IMG/VR virus record: IMGVR_UViG_3300021197_001581
Span: 1 to 33,586 of that record
From: a virus
Length of the DNA stretch: 33,586 nt
Direction: 5' to 3' (one strand)
In this document: one piece after another, positions 6,142 to 10,703 of the stretch
Position numbering within the stretch: the first letter of the stretch is position 1
Layout of the letters: each line of letters starts with the position of its first letter
Made by a program: the position numbers and the translations under genes
Notes under the pieces: model-generated
Database searches by the model: none
What the model was told of the DNA's origin: nothing
Seen by the model: only the letters and a program-made list of their open reading frames with translations

Positions 6142-6167
6142 CCATCACCTTATCTCGATAAGGATGG
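6142..6167. repeat. Hairpin-forming inverted repeat in the control region
   Basis: CCTTATC-TC-GATAAGG is a perfect 7-bp inverted repeat, extended by CCAT/ATGG with a 2-nt bulge. A second small inverted repeat, TTGAG-AATG-CTCAA, follows at 6172-6185. They may be protein-binding sites or RNA hairpins in a rightward leader. Confidence 0.5.
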
Positions 6168-6261
6168 CTTATTGAGAATGCTCAAATTTGCTGGGCGGTG
6201 AGATGGGCATATTTACGCAAAAGCCCGTGCCTACCCCCCCATGCCCCCTTTCGTTGCTGCT

Positions 6262-6284
6262 GGGGGCCTAGGCGGCCCCCTTTT
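6262..6284 (+). terminator. Strong rho-independent terminator or attenuator in the early leader
   Basis: GGGGGCC-TAGGC-GGCCCCC is a perfect 7-bp G/C stem followed by TTTT on the plus strand. There is no coding sequence upstream of it on this strand, so it would stop a short leader RNA begun within the divergent region (a weak candidate promoter is TTGCTG 6188 / TATTTA 6210, 16-bp spacer). That suggests attenuation of early transcription or a small RNA. Confidence 0.6.
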
Positions 6285-6375
6285 GCAGAGTTTGCAGGGG
6301 TGGGGTGGGGAACATCCCTTTGTATGACTGGCTTTTGATTGTGATGGAGAATCACATTTAGCTTGTGTCGTCCCT

Positions 6376-6612
6376 CTGCTGGCATGGATTGGCGGGAGCC
6401 AATCCATCTACTAGGGAGCGCATGGCCAGCAGGAGATAGAGCAAATTGCGCGCCGAGGAATGCTCGCAAGGTGGGTGAGGCAGGTTGTTGCCCAGGGGAG
6501 GAGGGAGTCATGCAGGAGTGTTGCGGGGGTGCAACGCAATCGCTATGCTGTGGGGGAACCTTGAAAACCAAATAGCGAATGCCGAATGGCACGGATTGGC
6601 GAGAGCCAATCC
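6376..6612 (+). ncRNA. Candidate structured non-coding RNA in the early leader
   Basis: No convincing reading frame is present, but nested and serial stems are. CTGCTGGC (6376-6383) pairs with GCCAGCAG (6424-6431) and encloses a perfect 10-bp hairpin with a GGGA loop (6384-6407). GTTGC/GCAAC (6520-6535), TCGCTAT/ATAGCGA (6540-6578) and an 8-bp hairpin with a GAGA loop (6593-6612) follow. The first and last hairpins are near-copies (GGATTGGC ... GCCAATCC) and both have GNRA loops, which favours function at the RNA level. No known RNA class was recognised. Strand assigned from the direction of downstream early genes. Confidence 0.4.
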
Positions 6613-6625
6613 ATGACCATCTCTT

Positions 6626-6688
6626 GAGGGGCTCTAGAGCCTCTCTAGAGGTGCTCTAGAGCGCCTTTGTTCCCACGACTTGGAATCA
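6626..6688 (+). promoter_or_regulatory. Intergenic start module, copy A (two hairpins + CCCACGACTT)
   Basis: Hairpin 1 is GGCTC-TA-GAGCC within 6626-6645. Hairpin 2 is GGTGCTC ... GAGCGCC at 6650-6665. CCACGACTT at 6673-6681 is followed by GGAATCA and the ATG at 6689. The stems differ in sequence from the other copies, but the order and spacing are the same. There is no Shine-Dalgarno. Confidence 0.65.
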
Positions 6689-6844
6689 ATGAACATCACT
6701 GAAAGCAGCAACAAAGCAGAAATCATTACTGCGGCTTTGGAATCAATAGACGACAAGGCAGCGCACATCGAACGACTGGAGCAGCAACAAGTTTTCCTTG
6801 TCGCCCTTGCTTCATTCCTGCTCTGCCTGTTGTTGGCGCTCTGA
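6689..6844 (+). CDS. Small tail-anchored membrane protein, 51 aa
   Basis: Residues 1-32 form a charged helix with coiled-coil character (EIITAALESIDDKAAHIERL). Residues 34-51 are a hydrophobic segment (VFLVALASFLLCLLLAL) ending at the C-terminus, so the protein is probably tail-anchored in the inner membrane. It is the first gene of the rightward early region and is bracketed on both sides by copies of the intergenic hairpin module. A host-takeover or holin-like role is possible, but no family is recognised. Confidence 0.65.
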   Translation: MNITESSNKAEIITAALESIDDKAAHIERLEQQQVFLVALASFLLCLLLAL

Positions 6845-6855
6845 CCATCTCACTG

Positions 6856-6909
6856 AGGGGCTTCGGCCCTTCCCTGAGGTGTTTCACCTCAACCCCACGA
6901 CTTAAGCAA
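6856..6909 (+). promoter_or_regulatory. Intergenic start module, copy B
   Basis: Hairpin 1 is AGGGGC-UUCG-GCCCUU (6856-6871), with the extra-stable C(UUCG)G loop. Hairpin 2 is GAGGTG-TTT-CACCTC (6876-6890). CCACGACTT is at 6895-6903, then AAGCAA and ATG 6910. There is no Shine-Dalgarno. Confidence 0.7.
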
Positions 6910-7263
6910 ATGGCAATCCATAGAACCGAGTCGTTTCACAACGACATCGACAGCGAAAGCGTCGAACGTTCATTCATGACCAAGGGAACCTCTTGGGCTC
7001 GAATTGATACAGACCAAGACGCTTGGTATTACGGCAACTGGACCAACCCCGAAAGGTTTTACGTCGTCACTTATGCGGAAGGCGATTTGATCGTTCTCAA
7101 ATGCGATACAGCTGAGGAGTTTTGCTCTGAGCTGAATCGCATGGCTGCATGGCATGCCGTCCAAGACAGCTACATGCGCATTGATCCAAGAGAAGAGCAC
7201 GAGCCACTTTGGCTTGAGCTTGGCCTTGGGCATTTGCTGGCAGATCAGCTAGCTGTCGTTTGA
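6910..7263 (+). CDS. Early protein of a tandem-duplicated family, 117 aa (paralog 1)
   Basis: Residues 28-82 align well with the next gene: W-A-x-x-DTDQDA, then GNW-x-x-PER, then EGD, then a KC, and an acidic helix with EF and E-x-R/xRM. I recall related small proteins in cyanophages and other phages, with no assigned function. No membrane segment or catalytic motif is visible; an alpha/beta fold of about 60 residues with variable ends is likely. It is a monocistronic cassette between two start modules, suggesting individually controlled early expression. Confidence 0.7.
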   Translation: MAIHRTESFHNDIDSESVERSFMTKGTSWARIDTDQDAWYYGNWTNPERFYVVTYAEGDLIVLKCDTAEEFCSELNRMAAWHAVQDSYMRIDPREEHEPLWLELGLGHLLADQLAVV

Positions 7264-7272
7264 TCCACTCCT

Positions 7273-7329
7273 GGAGCCCTTCGGGGTTCCCTGAGCGGTT
7301 CTACCGCTTAATCCCACGACTTGGAATCA
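7273..7329 (+). promoter_or_regulatory. Intergenic start module, copy C
   Basis: Hairpin 1 is GGAGCCC-UUCG-GGGUUCC (7273-7290). Hairpin 2 is GCGGT-TCT-ACCGC (7295-7307). TTAATCCCACGACTT (7308-7322) follows, then GGAATCA and ATG 7330. The complete consensus order is present; no Shine-Dalgarno is seen. Confidence 0.75.
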
Positions 7330-7668
7330 ATGAACAAGACAGAACTATTCGATGCCGGAATGAACCGCTACGCGTTTGATTTTGAGCACTGTCGCTGCAA
7401 TGACGGCTGGGCACAGCTCGACACTGACCAAGACGCTGAGTGGTTTGGCAACTGGGCGCATCCTGAACGCTTGCACATCGTGTCGTTTGTAGAGGGTGAC
7501 ATCGCAGTCACCAAATGCGCAGACAGCGATGAGTTTAGGACTGAGATTGAAAGGATTGCGGTTTTTCACATCGACAAGATGAACGGCCGTTTTTCAATTG
7601 ACGCTGGAGGCGATCGCAAGCGCGAGCGCGAATGGAACGGTCACGGCTTGAAGTGTTACCTGCGCTGA
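7330..7668 (+). CDS. Early protein of a tandem-duplicated family, 112 aa (paralog 2)
   Basis: The segment from about residue 25 to 80 (WAQLDTDQDAEWFGNWAHPE, then VEGDIAVTKC, then an acidic helix) is paralogous to the previous gene, showing a local duplication that includes the flanking control module. The C-terminal 30 residues are unrelated and basic. ATG 7330 is chosen because the upstream in-frame TTG belongs to the conserved CCACGACTTGGAATCA element. Function unknown. Two diverged copies kept side by side suggest distinct targets or dosage. Confidence 0.7.
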   Translation: MNKTELFDAGMNRYAFDFEHCRCNDGWAQLDTDQDAEWFGNWAHPERLHIVSFVEGDIAVTKCADSDEFRTEIERIAVFHIDKMNGRFSIDAGGDRKREREWNGHGLKCYLR

Positions 7669-7681
7669 ACGATCCACTCCT

Positions 7682-7740
7682 GGAGCCCTTCGGGGTTCCC
7701 TGAGTGGCTCTATAGCCACTTAATTCCACGACTTGGATTC
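7682..7740 (+). promoter_or_regulatory. Intergenic start module, copy D
   Basis: Hairpin 1 is GGAGCCC-UUCG-GGGUUCC (7682-7699). Hairpin 2 is AGTGGCT-CTAT-AGCCACT (7703-7720), with different arms from copy C but intact pairing. CCACGACTT is at 7726-7734, then GGATTC and ATG 7741. Confidence 0.75.
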
Positions 7741-8475
7741 ATGACAACAACAGCGACACTTCAAGACGAATGGGCTTCAAACAGCACTCAACTGGCTGAG
7801 CAGCTTGACACTGGACTAGCCGCAGCGGTTTTGCCGTATTGGCCAGTCTGGGCCGCAGCTCAGTTTGCGAGCACTGATGAGACCAAGGATCGGTTGCAGT
7901 TTGTGCACGTATGGCGCGACAAAGACGCACTACAGATTGAAAGCACGGACGGTCACCGAGCGTTTCGCTATCGCTTGCCTTTATGGCAAACAGATCTAAC
8001 ACCAACGCTTTGGCGCATCCCTGATTACGGCGTTCTTTTACCGGCAAAGCCGTTGAAGAGGGCCGTATCAAAAGCGAAGCTGTTGACCATATCGAACGAC
8101 CTCAGAGCCACCTTCCACGGGGGCTCTAAAGGATCGCTTGACGAGTTGTCATCAGTGAATTGTGCGGGAACCTTCTCAGTCCATACCGCCGAAGATTGGA
8201 AGCCCGAACGATCGGGGAATTATCCCCAATTGAACCAGCTCTGGCCTGACGCTTTCTCTAACAATGCCGAAAAACCTTTTGCTTTTAATGCCAGTTATTT
8301 GAAGCAATGGTTTTCGGTCGTTGAGAAGCTTTCACACAATGGCGTGACAAAAGTGCGCTGCAACTCTGCAAACAGTCCGTTTGTGATGAGCAGTAGCTAC
8401 GTGCCACATGCCGGGCAGCATTTTGGTCACCCTGAGATCGAATTGCTTTTAATGCCAGTGCTTCTCAGGTACTGA
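7741..8475 (+). CDS. Sliding-clamp-like protein (DNA polymerase III beta-subunit homolog, shortened)
   Basis: Sliding clamps encircle DNA and tether polymerase and repair proteins. This 244-residue protein shows landmarks of bacterial DnaN: LQIESTDGHRAF with TDGHR at residues 69-73, a following strand/helix pair (LLPAKPLKRAVS), GNYPQLNQLWPDAF corresponding to the FPDYRRVLP region, FAFNASYLKQWF matching the FNVSYVLDVL helix of domain 3, and the C-terminal LLMPVLLRY with MP at 238-239, as in the MPMRL end of the E. coli clamp. DnaN has about 366 residues in three domains. This one appears to lack domain 1 and part of domain 3, so two lobes per subunit (a PCNA-like trimer) is possible. It lies among early genes, and no phage DNA polymerase is visible. 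Family call by eye. Confidence 0.65.
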   Translation: MTTTATLQDEWASNSTQLAEQLDTGLAAAVLPYWPVWAAAQFASTDETKDRLQFVHVWRDKDALQIESTDGHRAFRYRLPLWQTDLTPTLWRIPDYGVLLPAKPLKRAVSKAKLLTISNDLRATFHGGSKGSLDELSSVNCAGTFSVHTAEDWKPERSGNYPQLNQLWPDAFSNNAEKPFAFNASYLKQWFSVVEKLSHNGVTKVRCNSANSPFVMSSSYVPHAGQHFGHPEIELLLMPVLLRY

Positions 8476-8484
8476 TCCACTCCT

Positions 8485-8541
8485 GGAGCCCTACGGGGTT
8501 CCCTGAGCGGTTCTACCGCTTAATCCTACGACTTGGAATCA
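8485..8541 (+). promoter_or_regulatory. Intergenic start module, copy E
   Basis: Hairpin 1 is GGAGCCC-UACG-GGGUUCC (8485-8502); the loop change to UACG keeps the UNCG tetraloop class. Hairpin 2 is GCGGT-TCT-ACCGC (8507-8519). TTAATCCTACGACTT follows, then GGAATCA and ATG 8542. Confidence 0.75.
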
Positions 8542-8736
8542 ATGCAAAACCCTGACCGCTGGGGAGCTTATGAGCTCTCCGTATTGGATTGCGCCAATGA
8601 ACACGGCAACCTGTCGCTCGATGACGCGATGGAGCTTTGCAGAGTGCATGGAACCACCTTCGGCGAATTGCTTGATGGTGGATTCACTGGCCTGTTGCTT
8701 GATGCCACAGCCCTCCTCGAAGTGCTGGGGTACTGA
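8542..8736 (+). CDS. Small acidic early protein, 64 aa
   Basis: Acidic, helical protein with a pattern reminiscent of a small antirepressor or HTH-like helix pair (LSLDDAMELCRVHGTTFGEL), ending LLEVLGY, an ending I associate with small cyanophage proteins of unknown function. ATG 8542 lies after the conserved start module; the stop is 3 nt before the next ATG, so the two genes form a bicistron. No family assignment. Confidence 0.6.
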   Translation: MQNPDRWGAYELSVLDCANEHGNLSLDDAMELCRVHGTTFGELLDGGFTGLLLDATALLEVLGY

Positions 8737-8739
8737 GCA

Positions 8740-9162
8740 ATGGGAACACGATCTGCGATCGGCTACAAGCTGCCCAATGGCAACATAAAGGCTTCTTATT
8801 GCCATTGGGATGGATACCCAGGGCACCAGCTGCCGATTCTGGTCAAGCACTATCAAACGCTTGAGCAGGTTGAGGCTTTGGTGGCTCCTGGTTCGATGTC
8901 CAGTCTGCGAACCCGCAAAACTTGGGCCTATGGCCCTTCTCTTCGGGATGAGCAGGGCGATTTTGTCATTGATGCTGAAGGGCTCCTGCGCTACGAAACC
9001 GAGCAGGAACCTGGCCCTCTGTATCACCACGAGCGCGGTGACGGTATGAAGCCGATCACCAGCAACTACCCAGCGAATTGCTGGGATGAGTTGATGGACA
9101 TTGAGCACCTTTATGTGTTCCACCCTGAGCTCAGCTACTGGGAGCACGTCGAACAAGATTGA
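8740..9162 (+). CDS. Conserved phage hypothetical protein, 'GTRSAIG ... YCHWDGY' family, 140 aa
   Basis: The N-terminus MGTRSAIGYKLPNGNIKASY leading into YCHWDGYPGHQLPIL, followed by a helix (LVKHYQTLEQVEALV) and a loop with SSL, is characteristic of a small family found in many phages and some bacteria. I recall no established function. The invariant-looking Cys-His-Trp-Asp cluster suggests a binding or catalytic site. The middle (residues 60-100) is the variable part, and the acidic C-terminus is aromatic-rich. It is the second gene of a bicistron with the 64-aa protein and is followed by module F. Confidence 0.75.
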   Translation: MGTRSAIGYKLPNGNIKASYCHWDGYPGHQLPILVKHYQTLEQVEALVAPGSMSSLRTRKTWAYGPSLRDEQGDFVIDAEGLLRYETEQEPGPLYHHERGDGMKPITSNYPANCWDELMDIEHLYVFHPELSYWEHVEQD

Positions 9163-9171
9163 TCTACTCCC

Positions 9172-9234
9172 AAAGGCCCCACGGGGCTTTTCTGAGTGGC
9201 TCACTGCCACTTAATTCCACGACTGAAAAAACCA
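9172..9234 (+). promoter_or_regulatory. Intergenic start module, copy F
   Basis: Hairpin 1 is AAAG(G)CCC-CACG-GGGCTTT followed by T (9172-9191), the copy most like a true rho-independent terminator. Hairpin 2 is AGTGGC-TCACT-GCCACT (9195-9211). TTAATTCCACGACT is followed by an A-rich spacer and ATG 9235. Confidence 0.7.
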
Positions 9235-9471
9235 ATGACTGATTTTTATCTACCCGTCACGGACAGGATCGAATTGCTTATGTATGCGGTTGCCTGCCTT
9301 GAGTCTTTGGATGAGAAGAGCCACGCCAAAATGCGTGAATCAATCAAGGAGGCAGTCAAGGACTGGCCGCAAGATCTAATCATCGAGACACTGCTCGATG
9401 CTGGGGCGATAACAAGACACAAGCTTGCAGATCATGGTTTGCTGCTTGACACAAAGGAGGCATCGTCATGA
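9235..9471 (+). CDS. Small helical protein, 78 aa, unknown
   Basis: A compact helical protein: LPVTDRIELLMYAVACLESL, then a basic/acidic helix containing AKMRESIKEAV, then WPQDLIIETLLDAGAITRH, an ending that could be a small DNA- or protein-binding helix bundle. It has no transmembrane segment and no known motif. It starts after module F, and its stop overlaps the next ATG as ATGA, so it opens a three-gene operon with a membrane protein and a winged-helix protein. Confidence 0.6.
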   Translation: MTDFYLPVTDRIELLMYAVACLESLDEKSHAKMRESIKEAVKDWPQDLIIETLLDAGAITRHKLADHGLLLDTKEASS

Positions 9472-9740
9472 CTATTTGGACAGCAGGGGCAATTGTTCTC
9501 GCCGGCTATTGCACGTTCGGTTTGCTGCTGGCTCGTTTCGGGCGCAAAGACGACACACCAGACGACATCAAGGCTTTACGTCGTATCAATACCGATACGG
9601 CTGCGGGTCGCAAAAGGTATTTCGCCAAGGTTCAGCAGATCGCTGCTGATCGCAAAGCCAAAGCTGAGCCCGATGACGGAATCATTGTTGATGTAGACGC
9701 AACCCCATATCAGCAGGGGAAGCGATGGGGGAAGCGATGA
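9468..9740 (+). CDS. Small single-span membrane protein, 90 aa
   Basis: Residues 3-23 form one hydrophobic segment (IWTAGAIVLAGYCTFGLLLA) followed by RFGRK, so the charged C-terminal 65 residues probably face the cytoplasm. That part is mainly helical and ends in an acidic patch (PDDGIIVDVDA) and a basic tail. Both ends are coupled by ATGA overlaps. No family recognised; it might anchor the neighbouring small protein at the membrane. Confidence 0.6.
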   Translation: MTIWTAGAIVLAGYCTFGLLLARFGRKDDTPDDIKALRRINTDTAAGRKRYFAKVQQIAADRKAKAEPDDGIIVDVDATPYQQGKRWGKR

Positions 9741-10057
9741 CCAATCAAGAGCTTGCCGCTGTCGTCCAGCGGTTTAGGCGCGGCCATGGCGGCCAGTTCG
9801 GGGGCTTGGCCTTTGAGTGCTTGCTGCTGTGCTCCGAGGAGCCCAGGACCGTGCCTCAGCTGGAAGAGCTAACTGGCTGCACCCGTGGCCGGTTGAACCA
9901 TGCAATCAGATCACTGACGCCATGGTTCAACAAGGAGGAGGGCGTTGTGGTGCTGCCAAAGCTGCACCTATTGCAGCGCCGACGCGTGATCAATGGCCGC
10001 GGCCACCGCATTTATGTGACGGCCAAAGGGAGGGAGTTGCTGAAAGCAAGTGCCTGA
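9737..10057 (+). CDS. Winged-helix DNA-binding protein, MarR-like, 106 aa (paralog 1)
   Basis: The core reads as a winged helix: a first helix (GGLAFECLLLCSEE), HTH (RTVPQLEELTGCTRGRLNHA) and a wing with RRRVINGRGHRIYVTAKGRE near residues 85-102. The -YVTAKGRELL ending of the wing is typical of MarR-type proteins. The protein at 10366 has the same layout and a similar end (RIRLTAKGMAL), so the two are probably paralogs. ATG 9737 overlaps the upstream stop as ATGA. It likely regulates early or integration genes nearby; targets unknown. Confidence 0.7.
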   Translation: MTNQELAAVVQRFRRGHGGQFGGLAFECLLLCSEEPRTVPQLEELTGCTRGRLNHAIRSLTPWFNKEEGVVVLPKLHLLQRRRVINGRGHRIYVTAKGRELLKASA

Positions 10058-10084
10058 AAGATCCCAATAGTGCGGACTTCGGGG

Positions 10085-10113
10085 GCGTAAACGTTGCCGA
10101 TATCGCGTAAACG
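10085..10113. repeat. Direct repeats GCGTAAACG, two copies 20 bp apart
   Basis: GCGTAAACG at 10085-10093 and 10105-10113 are exact copies spaced by about two helical turns, in the gap after the first winged-helix gene. They are candidate binding sites for that protein or for the integrase. Confidence 0.45.
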
Positions 10114-10125
10114 AGAATAGTTCTC
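10113..10125 (+). terminator. Weak hairpin after the three-gene operon
   Basis: GAGAA-TAG-TTCTC followed by ATTGTTTTG is a short 5-bp stem with a T-rich tail. It could terminate the 9235-10057 operon, but the stem is weak and it touches the end of a possible minus-strand gene. Confidence 0.35.
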
Positions 10126-10351
10126 ATTGTTTTGTAAAGTTTAATCCCCACTTCTCTACGCCGCCGATGTAATCTTCAAAGACACCAGACCCCTGCTTGG
10201 GACAAGGGTTTGTATCGCACCGAACAAAATGCTCATCATCTCCGTAGTTGTCCCAAAGCCAGTCATGCACTGGCATTTTTTTGTGTATTACTGGCCAGCC
10301 GAGGGCGGACAACGAGAAGAAGTGGATATGGGCATAATTGACGAGACCCAT
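10124..10351 (-). CDS. Possible protein with His/Asp-rich motif, 75 aa, divergent from the second winged-helix gene
   Basis: Read from ATG 10351 the frame gives MGLVNYAHIHFFSLSALGWP, then MPVHDWLWDNYGDDEHF, a cysteine pair and FEDYIGGVEKWGLNF, which looks protein-like. It faintly recalls small proteins with a PIHDWFD...RHR pattern, but the match is weak. There is no Shine-Dalgarno at either ATG (10351 or the internal one at 10273), and a good plus-strand terminator lies inside the frame, so it may be spurious. If real, it is the only leftward gene inside the early region. Confidence 0.4.
   Translation of the reverse strand: MGLVNYAHIHFFSLSALGWPVIHKKMPVHDWLWDNYGDDEHFVRCDTNPCPKQGSGVFEDYIGGVEKWGLNFTKQ
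10258..10282 (+). terminator. Rho-independent terminator upstream of the second winged-helix gene
   Basis: GCCAGT-CATGC-ACTGGC followed by A and seven T is a classical intrinsic terminator on the plus strand. It lies 200 nt after the last upstream plus-strand gene and 84 nt before the next, insulating the integrase unit from early read-through. It implies a separate promoter in 10283-10350; CATAAT at 10333 is the best -10 candidate, without a good -35. Confidence 0.7.
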
Positions 10352-10365
10352 GATTTCGGAGGCAG

Positions 10366-10689
10366 ATGGATTTGGATAAATTGGCGACCGCTCTGGAAGT
10401 GTTTGGCAGTCTGTCTCCGGGGGCAATGCCGGTTCATCACTTTCAGTTGATCCTTGAGATCGAGAAAGGCGGCAAAGCAGGCCTGACCTATGCGCAGCTT
10501 GAGGAGCGCTTTCAGCTCAGCAACGCAGCGATTAGTCGTTCGGTCAATGCACTCAGTGAAAACGCAAGGCATCGCAAAAGCAGCTTTGACCTTGTGGAAA
10601 TCTTTCGCGACCTAGAAGAGGGCCGGCGATACCGCATCAGGCTTACCGCAAAAGGCATGGCCCTGGTGAGATCAATGAAACAGCTCTAA
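10366..10689 (+). CDS. Winged-helix DNA-binding protein, MarR-like, 107 aa (paralog 2)
   Basis: The order is a helix (MPVHHFQLILEIEKGG), HTH (LTYAQLEERFQLSNAAISRS) and a wing (RRYRIRLTAKGMALV), the MarR layout. A strong GGAGG lies 6 nt before ATG 10366, one of the few clear Shine-Dalgarno sites of the early region. It is directly upstream of the integrase, with only the CCACGACTT element between, so it may regulate integration or excision, like an excisionase or repressor. Together with the protein at 9737 it forms a diverged pair. Confidence 0.72.
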   Translation: MDLDKLATALEVFGSLSPGAMPVHHFQLILEIEKGGKAGLTYAQLEERFQLSNAAISRSVNALSENARHRKSSFDLVEIFRDLEEGRRYRIRLTAKGMALVRSMKQL

Positions 10690-10691
10690 TT

Positions 10692-10703
10692 CCCACGACT
10701 TAA
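10692..10703 (+). promoter_or_regulatory. CCCACGACTT start element before the integrase
   Basis: TAATTCCCACGACTTAA lies immediately before ATG 10704; its TAA is the stop of the preceding gene. It shares the TAAT...CCACGACTT core with the early modules but has no obvious double hairpin upstream. No Shine-Dalgarno. Confidence 0.55.

Noticed and set aside
6182-6592. Long minus-strand open frame (136 codons) and a plus-strand frame at 6363-6575 in the control region
   Set aside because: Both translations are low-complexity or Pro/Gly/Cys-rich without protein-like patterns, and the region is dense in hairpins; they look like chance frames in G-rich sequence.
8539-9210. Minus-strand frame of 223 codons opposite the 8542 and 8740 genes
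   Set aside because: It is the shadow of two plus-strand genes, one of which belongs to a recognised phage family with correct start signals.
9817-10110. Plus-strand frame overlapping the winged-helix gene
   Set aside because: Its translation is Ala/Trp/Arg-rich and out of phase with a clear winged-helix protein; no start signal.
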